Shown: positions 1 through 8,389 of the stretch, in pieces
Layout of the letters: every line of letters begins with the position of its first letter
Numbering within the stretch: position 1 is the stretch's first letter
Assembly: GCA_023411555.1 (NCBI GenBank)
Contig: JAEYOQ010000032.1
Location: forward strand, 1-64,000
Source: Bacillota bacterium
GTDB taxonomy: Bacteria; Bacillota; Clostridia; Lachnospirales; Lachnospiraceae
Reading direction: 5' to 3'
DNA: 64,000 nt
The notes under the pieces: model-generated
The model's database searches: none
The model's input: only the letters and a program-made list of their open reading frames with translations
What the model was told of the DNA's origin: nothing
Translations under genes and position numbers: made by a program

Positions 1-88
1 CCCTGAAAGACTAACAGGTAGATAGGACAGAGGTGGAAGTGCGGTAACGCATGTAGCTGACTGTTACTAATAGGTCGAGGGCTTGACC
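1..88 (+). rRNA. 23S rRNA, 3' end (partial)
   Basis: The first ~88 bases match the conserved 3' end of bacterial 23S rRNA, including the terminal helix segments GGTAACGCATG and CTAATAGGTCGAGG. The gene begins outside the window and its exact 3' end is uncertain by a few bases. It is followed directly by tRNA genes. I see no 5S rRNA between 89 and 1300. Confidence 0.9.
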
Positions 89-145
89 TAATATGGTTTG
101 TTATTAATTGGATGAATTATCATTTTCTGGTGTGGTTTCAATTAT

Positions 146-219
146 GGCCCAGTGGCTCAGTTGGTTAGAGCGCCGCCCTGTCACGGCGGAGGTCGAGGGT
201 TCGAGTCCCTTCTGGGTCG
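146..219 (+). tRNA. tRNA-Asp (GTC)
   Basis: Full cloverleaf. The acceptor stem GGCCCAG pairs with CTGGGTC, the anticodon loop is CTGTCAC, the TTCGAGT T-loop is present and the discriminator is G. CCA is not encoded. First of seven tRNAs following the 23S gene. Confidence 0.95.
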
Positions 220-337
220 TTAAGACAAGATTGTAACTTTGTCTTAGATAGGTTATTATATTAATAATTTAATTTATAACTTATCATTATATAATTTGCC
301 AGTGTTAAATATGTTTTATTGCATATAATAATCCCAT

Positions 338-410
338 GGGATCTTAGCTCAGCTGGGAGAGCATCTGCCTTACAAGCAGAGGGTCATAGGTTCGAGCCCT
401 ATAGGTCCCA
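338..410 (+). tRNA. tRNA-Val (TAC)
   Basis: Cloverleaf with acceptor arms GGGATCT and AGGTCCC, anticodon loop CTTACAA closed by TCTGC/GCAGA, T-loop TTCGAGC and discriminator A. CCA is not encoded. Confidence 0.95.
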
Positions 411-451
411 CTCAATACGGAACATAGTATTGAATTAGGTTTAGGTAATAT

Positions 452-524
452 GCCGATGTGGCTCAATTGGCAGAGCAGCTGACTTGTAATCAGCAGGTTA
501 TCGGTTCGAGTCCGATCATCGGCT
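452..524 (+). tRNA. tRNA-Thr (TGT)
   Basis: Cloverleaf with acceptor arms GCCGATG and CATCGGC, anticodon loop CTTGTAA closed by GCTGA/TCAGC, and discriminator T. CCA is not encoded. Confidence 0.95.
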
Positions 525-553
525 TACAACTGAATAAGGTTGTATTATATTTT

Positions 554-635
554 GGATGGGTTCCCGAGTGGCCAAAGGGGGCAGACTGTAAATCTGTTAT
601 CGACGATTTCGAAGGTTCGAATCCTTCCCCATCCA
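554..635 (+). tRNA. tRNA-Tyr (GTA)
   Basis: Class II tRNA of 82 nt with a long variable arm. The acceptor arms are GGATGGG and CCCATCC, the anticodon loop is CTGTAAA, and the T-loop is TTCGAAT. CCA is not encoded. Confidence 0.94.
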
Positions 636-689
636 TTGGCGTAGAGCCAAAGATAGTTAGCGTAATCCGCATACTATTAAAACAGGTAT

Positions 690-763
690 CGCGGGGTGGA
701 GCAGTCTGGAAGCTCGTCGGGCTCATAACCCGAAGGTCATAGGTTCAAATCCTATCCCCGCAA
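690..763 (+). tRNA. tRNA-fMet (CAT), initiator
   Basis: The anticodon loop CTCATAA is closed by three consecutive G-C pairs (GGG/CCC). The acceptor starts with C opposite A (CGCGGGG with CCCCGCA), leaving position 1-72 unpaired. Both are hallmarks of the initiator tRNA, so this is fMet and not elongator Met. Confidence 0.94.
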
Positions 764-880
764 TTCAAGACAAAAGAAAATACGCTTAAATAATTTTCTT
801 TTGCATCTTACTAATCGAATAGCTTTCGTTAACCCAGAAGAGCGGGCATCCATTCTTCAAAGGTACACGAAGTTGACCTT

Positions 881-953
<73 letters not shown>

Positions 954-1017
954 TTTTGCTTTGATAAAGTAGGATAGGAGTCTTAGTTACTCATAAGCAA
1001 AGGATATGTATACTTAT

Positions 1018-1090
1018 GGGATATTAGCTCAGTTGGTAGAGCACATGACTTTTAATCATGGTGTCCCGGGTTCGAATCCCGGATGTCTCA
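1018..1090 (+). tRNA. tRNA-Lys (TTT)
   Basis: Cloverleaf with acceptor arms GGGATAT and ATGTCTC (with wobble pairs), anticodon loop CTTTTAA closed by CATGA/TCATG, and T-loop TTCGAAT. Last tRNA of the cluster, 14 bases before a terminator. Confidence 0.94.
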
Positions 1091-1104
1091 TTAACAGGTA
1101 TTAG

Positions 1105-1133
1105 AGAAAGCCATTTTACAGGCTTTCTTTTTT
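1105..1133 (+). terminator. Rho-independent terminator of the rRNA/tRNA operon
   Basis: The 8-bp stem AGAAAGCC/GGCTTTCT has an 8-nt loop and is followed by a T run. It sits just after tRNA-Lys and fits the end of the ribosomal/tRNA transcript. Confidence 0.85.
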
Positions 1134-1326
1134 GATTCATTAAAAGTAAGGAATTTACATTTTAAACATGTATATCTTCAATGAATGCATTAGCAGATAT
1201 ACTATATATTCTTGTTGCAAAGTAGACATGAATTATTTGCCAGCATATTACTCTGAATATTAAAAGACAGTTAATAGATATAGTGCTAAAATAAAATCTA
1301 GAATAGTGTGGAGAAGAAGGTTAAGG

Positions 1327-2058
1327 ATGGTGAACGATTTGATAGAGAGTAAAAACGAGATATTGAGACAGTGGATTCAAGATAGTAATCAAATAGTATT
1401 CTTTGGCGGTGCTGGTGTTTCAACAGAGAGTGGAATTCCAGACTTTAGAAGTACAGATGGGCTATATCATACTAAGTACTCCTATCCACCGGAAATGATA
1501 CTAAGTCATAGTTTTTTTGTGAGAAATACAAAGGAATTTTATGAGTTTTATCGTGATAAAATGATTTATCAAAAGGCCGAGCCCAATGAAACTCATCGTA
1601 AGCTTAGCGAGCTTGAGAAGAAAGGAAAACTAAGTGGAATTGTGACACAGAATATTGATGGATTGCATCAAAAGGCCGGAAGCAAGAAGGTATTGGAGCT
1701 GCATGGCTCTATACATCGGAACTACTGTCAAAAGTGCCACAGCTTCTATAGCTTAGACTATATATTAGAAGTGGAAAATATTCCGCTTTGCAGCTGCGGA
1801 GGAATAATCAAACCGGATGTAACCCTATATGAGGAAGCATTAGATAGTGACATTATGAAGGAAGCAGTACAATTGATCAGTCAAGCTGAGGTCATGATTA
1901 TTGGTGGTACTTCACTCAGCGTTTATCCTGCTGCAGGTCTAGTAAATTACTACCAGGGTGATAAATTAGTTCTAATTAATAAGACAGTTACACCTTATGA
2001 TAAGAATGCAAATTTATTGATTAATGACCAACTTGGCGAGGTTTTTTCAAAGCTCTAA
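1327..2058 (+). CDS. cobB: NAD-dependent protein deacylase, Sir2 family (sirtuin)
   Basis: Sirtuins remove acyl groups from lysines using NAD+, releasing nicotinamide and O-acyl-ADP-ribose. The protein shows the NAD-binding GAGVSTESGIPDFRS motif near residue 28, TQNIDGLH near 108 and the catalytic His126 in LHGS. A structural zinc site is formed by C134/C137 and C155/C157. At ~243 aa it is the normal single-domain bacterial length. I chose ATG 1327 because GAAGAAGG lies 6 bases upstream. A GTG at 1306 would add seven residues but has no ribosome site, and GTG 1330 is also possible. The gene stands alone after the tRNA cluster; its substrate cannot be read from the context. The class is secure, the symbol is by analogy. 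Confidence 0.92.
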   Translation: MVNDLIESKNEILRQWIQDSNQIVFFGGAGVSTESGIPDFRSTDGLYHTKYSYPPEMILSHSFFVRNTKEFYEFYRDKMIYQKAEPNETHRKLSELEKKGKLSGIVTQNIDGLHQKAGSKKVLELHGSIHRNYCQKCHSFYSLDYILEVENIPLCSCGGIIKPDVTLYEEALDSDIMKEAVQLISQAEVMIIGGTSLSVYPAAGLVNYYQGDKLVLINKTVTPYDKNANLLINDQLGEVFSKL

Positions 2059-2126
2059 ATATATAATCCGTGGCTGACTTGTACAAAAAGAATTATAGGG
2101 GTTAAATTATACTATTTATAATAATT

Positions 2127-2155
2127 TTGACAGTATATAAGATATAGTGTATTAT
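2127..2155 (+). promoter_or_regulatory. Sigma-A-type promoter for the EAL protein gene
   Basis: A consensus -35 TTGACA (2127-2132) is followed after exactly 17 bases by TATTAT (2150-2155). The predicted start is ~70 bases upstream of the ATG at 2228. Confidence 0.6.
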
Positions 2156-2227
2156 AAAGGTGTTAGAAAAATAACGAACAGATATTAAACAGCAGGATAA
2201 GAAAATCAACGTACAAGGAGATACATC

Positions 2228-4438
2228 ATGAGGTTTGCTTTGCCTAAGAACAGAACAGCTCCTCTTATTATTTTTGCTATATCAGGTGTTATTGTTTTAC
2301 TTACCCTTGGATCATATCATATAAACCAGATGGTTCAATACAGTTACAATATTCAATTTGAGAATAATAATTCTTTTTCAAATAATCTTGCAATACTATT
2401 GAAACAAGGAATCAATAACAACTATCAAGAACTGCAGGCAACGGCCATGCAAATAGCAAGTAGAGAAAACTTAGGTGATGAAGCTATCGCAGAAGCTGTA
2501 AAACTTCTTAATGAAGATAATAAATATGTTGATATAACCGTGTTAGATAGGAATGGAATAGGTTACAATTCATTTGGTGAGTTAGTCGATTTATCGAATG
2601 AGGATTATGTGGTGAATGCCCTCTTGGGTTATGGTAATATCTCGGACAAGCTGATTTTTAAGAAGGAGAACACTCCCGTTATAACATATGCTTCTCCAAT
2701 CATAAAGGACGAGAAATGCATCGGAGTCCTAACTGCCAGTCAGAGGGCAGAAATCAAAGATTTAGCCATAATAGGATCAAAGATGGAAGAAGGCTGTATC
2801 ATCTATGTAATAAATAAGAATAATGAGCCAATAGCCTATAACAAAGCTGAAGATATCAGCAGTTTTAACTATGAGTCGATAACTTCTAATGACTCATTAA
2901 ATGTAAATCTTATGAGTAATTCTTTGACAATAAATATTATCAATTTCTTATTCGAAAAACCGGTGGAGCCTATCTATATCTGGAATAAGGTACCTATCGG
3001 CGTAAATAATTGGTCTGTGCTTGTTGGTAATAGATATACGATTGATACTACTACGAGTAGCATATTAAATCTAACAAAATTAATGTGGGTCGTTGTTATA
3101 GCGACAATCATTGTAATGTCCCTCCTAATGATAACTACACGAGTGAGTTCAAATAGAAAAGTGGTCGATACTCTGTATTTGGATCCTGTTACCGGAGGAG
3201 ATAATTGGTACAAATTCAGAATCAATGCTAATAAAATTATAGGAAGTAAGCAATTTAATAAAAGAAGCTATGCGTTGATTAATTTTGACATTAATAGGTT
3301 TAAGATTATTAATGATGCCTATGGTTATCAAAAAGGTGATGAGGTATTAAGGAACATCTATAATGTTATAAAGAGATGGGTTAGTGCAGGAGAACTGGTA
3401 ACCAGATATGCGGCAGATCAGTTTTATGTTCTTATGAGCTTCACTGATCAGGATGAACTGACGCAGAGAATAATGGATTTGAGTGAGCGTATTCGCCAGC
3501 TGCGTTATGCCAAGACAGCAAGAATATTTTATGGAGTATATTTTATTACTGAGACGAACGATTCCATAGATAGAATGGGTGAATTTGCTCAAGTTGCTAA
3601 GAACAACATTAAAGGCAATGCAGAAGGAATCATTTCTTTTTTTGATGATAATGCAAGATTAAAGCTTCTAGAGGAAGAAGAGATTGAGAGATCCATGAGC
3701 GATGCCTTAAAAAATAATGAGTTTCTAGTATATCTTCAGCCTAAGTATACAGCGAGAGAGAAGACAATCTCCGGTGCTGAAGCTTTAGTTCGCTGGCAGA
3801 GTGATAACGGTATGCCCTTCTCCCCTAGTAAGTTTATCCCGTTATTTGAAAAGAATGGTTTTATTACGGAATTAGATTATTATATGCTGAGAAAGGTTTG
3901 TCAATTGATTAAGCGGTGGTTGGATAAAGGTTATACTCCCTTGCCGATTTCTGTAAACATTTCGAGATTACATTTTGCAAACGCACATCTTGCAGAAATT
4001 ATCACCGATATAGTAGATAGCTATGAAGTTCCCCATCAGTTTATCGAACTGGAATTGACAGAGAGTGCTTTCCTTCAAAATAAACAGCTGTTAATCGACA
4101 CGGTAGTAAGCCTAAGAGAACAGGGCTTCTTGGTTTCCATGGATGATTTTGGAGCGGGTTATTCCTCGTTAAATTCTCTCAAGGATCTTCCGTTAGATAC
4201 GGTTAAGTTAGACGGTGAGCTGTTCCGCTTGACAGATGAGGTAGAACGGGGTCTTTGCGTAATTCGTAACACAATTACCATGGCAAAGGATTTACATATG
4301 AAGGTAGTGGCTGAATGCATTGAGACCAGAGAGCAGGTAGAATTTTTATGCATGGTAGGCTGCGATGTCATTCAAGGATATTACTTTGCAAAGCCTATGC
4401 CGGCAGACAAATTTGAAGAACGATATCTTAGTTCCTAG
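2228..4438 (+). CDS. Membrane-anchored c-di-GMP phosphodiesterase, degenerate GGDEF plus EAL
   Basis: Residues ~12-34 and ~285-305 are membrane segments enclosing an extracytoplasmic Cache-like sensor region. A GGDEF domain (about 320-480) follows, then a C-terminal EAL domain (about 490-735). The GGDEF signature is replaced by RYAADQF at 393-399, so diguanylate cyclase activity is unlikely. The EAL domain keeps the residues expected for Mg2+ and c-di-GMP hydrolysis: EALVRW near 518, SVNIS, ELTES, DDFGAGYSS, a KLD lysine, AECIE, and QGYYF. The best reading is a phosphodiesterase whose GGDEF-like domain is regulatory (possibly GTP-sensing), controlling motility or pilus behaviour. A GGAG site lies 7 bases before the ATG. 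The ligand is unknown. Confidence 0.88.
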   Translation: MRFALPKNRTAPLIIFAISGVIVLLTLGSYHINQMVQYSYNIQFENNNSFSNNLAILLKQGINNNYQELQATAMQIASRENLGDEAIAEAVKLLNEDNKYVDITVLDRNGIGYNSFGELVDLSNEDYVVNALLGYGNISDKLIFKKENTPVITYASPIIKDEKCIGVLTASQRAEIKDLAIIGSKMEEGCIIYVINKNNEPIAYNKAEDISSFNYESITSNDSLNVNLMSNSLTINIINFLFEKPVEPIYIWNKVPIGVNNWSVLVGNRYTIDTTTSSILNLTKLMWVVVIATIIVMSLLMITTRVSSNRKVVDTLYLDPVTGGDNWYKFRINANKIIGSKQFNKRSYALINFDINRFKIINDAYGYQKGDEVLRNIYNVIKRWVSAGELVTRYAADQFYVLMSFTDQDELTQRIMDLSERIRQLRYAKTARIFYGVYFITETNDSIDRMGEFAQVAKNNIKGNAEGIISFFDDNARLKLLEEEEIERSMSDALKNNEFLVYLQPKYTAREKTISGAEALVRWQSDNGMPFSPSKFIPLFEKNGFITELDYYMLRKVCQLIKRWLDKGYTPLPISVNISRLHFANAHLAEIITDIVDSYEVPHQFIELELTESAFLQNKQLLIDTVVSLREQGFLVSMDDFGAGYSSLNSLKDLPLDTVKLDGELFRLTDEVERGLCVIRNTITMAKDLHMKVVAECIETREQVEFLCMVGCDVIQGYYFAKPMPADKFEERYLSS

Positions 4439-4625
4439 GGAAAAACTCAAGATAAAAAATCAACATAATTATATAGTTTATGGAAAATTGCATATTGTCT
4501 TAGATACTTTTTTATAGTATAGTAACTATATTAATGTATAAATAGTAGCAATCTTAGTTCAAAGGTACAAAGTTATTAGACTAAAAATTGACTCACACTG
4601 TCACGTTCTTATGGAGGTATGTTAA

Positions 4626-5279
4626 ATGAGATTATTTCTGGACACAGCAAATGTGGAGGATATTAAGAAGGCCAATGATTTAGGAGTTATTTGTGGGGTG
4701 ACAACAAATCCATCCTTAATTGCAAAGGAAGGAAGAGATTTTAAAGAGGTTATCAAAGAGATTGCTGAAATTGTAGATGGACCGATTAGTGGCGAGGTAA
4801 AGGCGACTACTGTCAATGCGGAGGATATGATTAAGGAAGGCAGAGAGATTGCTAAGATTCATCCCAATATGGTGGTAAAAATACCGATGACACTAGAGGG
4901 CTTAAAGGCAACTAAGGTGTTGGCATCAGAAGGAATTAAGACGAATGTAACTCTAATATTCTCTGCAAATCAAGCCCTACTTGCAGCTCGAGCAGGTGCT
5001 ACTTATGTATCTCCCTTTGTAGGACGTCTTGATGATATCTCAACACAGGGTTCCGAATTAATAAAAACAATATCTCAAATTTTTCATTCCTATAATATTA
5101 AAACAGAAATAATTGCAGCAAGTATCCGTAATACGATTCATGTTACCGAATGTGCTTTAGCGGGTGCAGATATTGCAACTGTCCCATACAGTCTTATAGA
5201 GCAATGTGTAAAGCATCCTATGACAGCTTCTGGTATCGAGAAGTTCCAACAGGATTATAAAGCGGTATTTGGTGAATAA
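4626..5279 (+). CDS. tal: Transaldolase, short TalC/MipB type
   Basis: 217 aa matching the small transaldolase/fructose-6-phosphate aldolase family. It opens with MRLFLDTANVEDI and has GVTTNPSLIAKEG. The Schiff-base lysine is K85 in VVKIPMT, and TLIFSANQALLAARAGA and YVSPFVGRLDD follow. It transfers dihydroxyacetone units between sugar phosphates in the non-oxidative pentose phosphate pathway. The adjacent transketolase 45 bases downstream supports transaldolase over F6P aldolase and suggests one operon. GGAGG lies 8 bases upstream of the ATG. Confidence 0.93.
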   Translation: MRLFLDTANVEDIKKANDLGVICGVTTNPSLIAKEGRDFKEVIKEIAEIVDGPISGEVKATTVNAEDMIKEGREIAKIHPNMVVKIPMTLEGLKATKVLASEGIKTNVTLIFSANQALLAARAGATYVSPFVGRLDDISTQGSELIKTISQIFHSYNIKTEIIAASIRNTIHVTECALAGADIATVPYSLIEQCVKHPMTASGIEKFQQDYKAVFGE

Positions 5280-5324
5280 GTCAGTTCAAATAAAATTATA
5301 CAATATATTTAAGGAGGATTTACT

Positions 5325-7307
5325 ATGAGCAACATAGATACAAGATCTGTGAATGCAATAAGAATATTATCAGCAGATGGTGTCCAGAAGGCAAATTCAG
5401 GACATCCGGGTTTACCCTTGGGTTCTGCTGCTATGGCTTATGAGTTATGGGCCAAGCATATGAAGCACAATCCCTCAAACCCTAAATGGGCTAACAGAGA
5501 TCGATTCGTTTTGTCCGGTGGACATGGCTCCATGCTGTTATATTCCTTACTACATCTATTCGGATATGGAATTACTGTAGAGGATTTAGCTAATTTCAGA
5601 CAAGATGGTTCCTTAACACCGGGTCATCCGGAATACGGTCATACGGTAGGAGTGGAAGCAACAACAGGACCTCTTGGTGCAGGAATGGCAATGGCAGTTG
5701 GTATGGCTATGGGAGAAGCTCATCTTGCAGCAAAATTTAATAAGGATAGCTTCCCGGTGGTTGATCATTATACCTTCGTTCTTGGTGGAGATGGCTGTAT
5801 GATGGAGGGTATTACCTCTGAAGCAATGTCCTTGGCTGGAACATTAGGTCTCGGAAAATTAATAGTACTATATGATAGTAATAAGATTTCCATCGAAGGA
5901 AGCACGGATATAGCCTTCACAGAGGATGTGAAGAAACGTTTTGAAGCATTTGGCTTCCAGACCTTAGTAGTAGAGGATGGTAATGACCTTGCAGAAATCG
6001 GTGCAGCTATTGAAGCTGCTAAGGCTGATTTGACCAGACCTTCCATGATAACGATTAAAACTAAGATAGGTTATGGTAGCCCCAGAGAGGGTATGGCTAG
6101 TGCTCACGGCGAGCCTCTCGGAGCAGATAATGTAAAGGCATTAAAGGAAAAGTTAGAATGGCCCAGCCAAGAACCTTTCTTTGTTCCCGCTGATGTTTAT
6201 GATAACTATAAGGCACTTGCGGCAGAGGGTGCTAAGTCAGAAGAAGCCTGGAACAGCTTATTCGCTGAGTATAGCAAAGCTTATCCTGAGATGAAGGCAT
6301 TATGGGATCAGTACCACGATGTGAACCTTGCAAAGGACTTAATTGATAATGATGATTTCTGGGCATATGCTGATAAGCCGGAAGCAACCAGAAATTTGTC
6401 CGGACAGGTCCTCAACCGTCTTAAGAATTATCTTCCAAATCTTATAGGTGGTGCAGCAGACCTTGCTCCTTCCACCAAGACCTATATGAATGACATGGGA
6501 GATTTCGCAAAAGAGAACTACGCTGGCCGAAACCTTCATTTCGGAGTAAGAGAGCTGGCAATGGCTGCTATCGGTAACGGTCTTGCGCTTCATGGTGGTT
6601 TAAGAGCTTATGTATCCACCTTCTTTGTATTTAGTGATTATGTTAAACCAATGGCAAGACTTTCTGCATTAATGAACCTTCCTTTAACCTTCGTACTTAC
6701 TCATGATAGTATTGGCGTCGGAGAGGATGGACCTACCCATGAACCCATTGAGCAGTTAGCTATGCTACGCGCAATGCCTAATTTTACGGTATTCCGTCCG
6801 GCAGATGCAACGGAGACCATCGCAGCTTGGTATTATGCAGTTACATCAACAACTACACCAACTGCTTTAGTTTTAACTCGTCAGAATCTTCCTCAATATA
6901 CAGGCTCGTCTAAGGAAGCTTTAAAGGGCGCTTATATTATCTCCGACTCTAAGAAGGCAGTTCCGGATGCAATCATTATGGCAAGTGGCTCTGAGGTTGA
7001 GCTTGGCATTAATGCACAGACAGAGCTAAGTAAAGAAGGAATCGATATTAGAGTAGTAAGTATGCCTTCCATGGATCTCTTTGAGGCTCAGTCAGGCGAA
7101 TATAAGGAAAGCATCCTTCCTAAGCAGGTAAGAGCAAGAGTTGCAGTAGAAGCAGGTGCTGATTTCGGATGGGGCAAGTATGTTGGCCTTGACGGAACCA
7201 CAGTTACTATGAAGAGCTTCGGAGCATCTGCTCCTGCAGGAACACTCTTTAAGAAATTCGGTTTCACAACAGAGAATGTTATCAAAGCAGTAAAAAGCGT
7301 ATTATAA
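5325..7307 (+). CDS. tkt: Transketolase
   Basis: 660 aa, full length for a bacterial transketolase. N-terminal thiamine diphosphate domain: SGHPGLPLG and GGHGSMLLY, with the GDGCMMEG cofactor motif near residue 155. Central pyrimidine-binding domain: HFGVRELAM, followed by THDSIGVGEDGPTHEP. The C-terminal domain completes the fold. It transfers two-carbon units between ketoses and aldoses in the cytoplasm. It follows transaldolase with a strong AAGGAGG site, so both enzymes of the non-oxidative pentose phosphate branch appear co-expressed. Two hairpins follow the stop codon. Confidence 0.96.
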   Translation: MSNIDTRSVNAIRILSADGVQKANSGHPGLPLGSAAMAYELWAKHMKHNPSNPKWANRDRFVLSGGHGSMLLYSLLHLFGYGITVEDLANFRQDGSLTPGHPEYGHTVGVEATTGPLGAGMAMAVGMAMGEAHLAAKFNKDSFPVVDHYTFVLGGDGCMMEGITSEAMSLAGTLGLGKLIVLYDSNKISIEGSTDIAFTEDVKKRFEAFGFQTLVVEDGNDLAEIGAAIEAAKADLTRPSMITIKTKIGYGSPREGMASAHGEPLGADNVKALKEKLEWPSQEPFFVPADVYDNYKALAAEGAKSEEAWNSLFAEYSKAYPEMKALWDQYHDVNLAKDLIDNDDFWAYADKPEATRNLSGQVLNRLKNYLPNLIGGAADLAPSTKTYMNDMGDFAKENYAGRNLHFGVRELAMAAIGNGLALHGGLRAYVSTFFVFSDYVKPMARLSALMNLPLTFVLTHDSIGVGEDGPTHEPIEQLAMLRAMPNFTVFRPADATETIAAWYYAVTSTTTPTALVLTRQNLPQYTGSSKEALKGAYIISDSKKAVPDAIIMASGSEVELGINAQTELSKEGIDIRVVSMPSMDLFEAQSGEYKESILPKQVRARVAVEAGADFGWGKYVGLDGTTVTMKSFGASAPAGTLFKKFGFTTENVIKAVKSVL

Positions 7308-7325
7308 TTCAACTCAGATAGATAA

Positions 7326-7470
7326 ACAATAGCGAGCAAGCTTTGCGAACTTTCTATTGTCATGAGTAAAACAAAGAGGCTGAAGCATATATAAGTTAGT
7401 GCTACAGAAACGACAACCTGTAAGTGGTTCGTTCCTGTATTAAAAACCTATATTATGCTACAGCCTTTTT
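7326..7470 (+). terminator. Double hairpin and terminator after tkt
   Basis: The 345-base gap 7308-7652 starts with a hairpin (ACAATAG/CTATTGT, 7326-7360). A longer branched structure follows: outer arms 7377-7394 and 7449-7465 pair AGGCTG with CAGCCT and AGCAT with ATGCT, and a run of T follows at 7466-7470. The second is a good terminator for tal-tkt. I see no gene in the gap; 7471-7652 should hold the promoter of the response regulator. Confidence 0.65.
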
Positions 7471-7652
7471 GCTTATCTATGGCTATAAGAACTATGGCTA
7501 CATAAATTCATTGCGGACTGTAAGTACTCCATTAGCTTCTCGATCGGCATTCTAATGTAAAATTAATGTAGAAGTATTGAAAAAAGAACCACTAACCGAT
7601 ACAATGGTAATAAATGTTGGTGATGTACTTTATATGTGAGGAGGGTCATTGG

Positions 7653-8330
7653 GTGGCTAGGATATTAATAGTAGAAGATGAGATTAAGATAGGAAGGTTT
7701 CTTGAGCTGGAATTAAAGCATGAAGGCTATGAGGTTTTACTTGCAGCAGATGGAAGGACCGGCCTTGAAAAAGCCTTAAAGGATAATGTAGATTTGGTAA
7801 TTCTGGACATAATGCTTCCGGGCTTAAATGGAATAGAGGTTTGTCGTAGAATCCGCCTTGAATCACAGGTACCAATCATAATGCTGACGGCAAAGGATGA
7901 TGTAACGGATAAAGTGGCGGGTCTTGATACCGGCGCTGATGACTATATGACTAAGCCTTTTGCAATTGAAGAGCTTTTAGCCAGAATCAGAGTGGCATTA
8001 AATCGTAAGAAGCACACAGCTGAGCCGAAGAGTGATTTGTTACAGATAGGCGGAGTGACCTTGAATCTTATGAGTCATAGCGCTTTCTTTGGGGAAGAAG
8101 AACTGGTATTGACAAAGAAGGAATATGAGCTTCTGGAATATATGATGCGCAATAAGAATATCGCTTTGACCAGAGAGCAGCTGTTGAATAATGTTTGGGA
8201 TTATGAGTATTTTGGGGACACCAATGTGGTTGATGTATATATACGTTATCTCAGACAGAAGATTGATGAGAAATATGGAATACATCTGATCTCAACTGTT
8301 CGAGGGGTGGGCTATATCATTAAGGACTGA
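7653..8330 (+). CDS. OmpR/PhoB-family response regulator
   Basis: 225 aa. The N-terminal receiver domain (about 1-120) has the acidic VEDE pocket, phospho-acceptor D52 in LVILDIMLPG, a T in IMLTAKDD and the K in TKPF. A winged-helix DNA-binding domain follows (about 130-225), ending in the typical STVRGVGYII. The start is GTG 7653, eight bases after GAGGAGGG; a longer reading from 7614 would put that ribosome site inside the gene. The histidine kinase follows after ~60 bases and is the probable partner. No target genes are evident nearby. Confidence 0.93.
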   Translation: MARILIVEDEIKIGRFLELELKHEGYEVLLAADGRTGLEKALKDNVDLVILDIMLPGLNGIEVCRRIRLESQVPIIMLTAKDDVTDKVAGLDTGADDYMTKPFAIEELLARIRVALNRKKHTAEPKSDLLQIGGVTLNLMSHSAFFGEEELVLTKKEYELLEYMMRNKNIALTREQLLNNVWDYEYFGDTNVVDVYIRYLRQKIDEKYGIHLISTVRGVGYIIKD

Positions 8331-8389
8331 TAAATTGAATTTTGACCGGAGGGAGGAAGGCGAGCCCGAGCTTTCGCCAACACTTTTTG

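Noticed and set aside
458..742. 94-codon open frame over the tRNA cluster (and an antisense frame at 490-726)
   Set aside because: It is made of tRNA-Thr, tRNA-Tyr and tRNA-fMet sequence read as protein; the cloverleaves explain the region.
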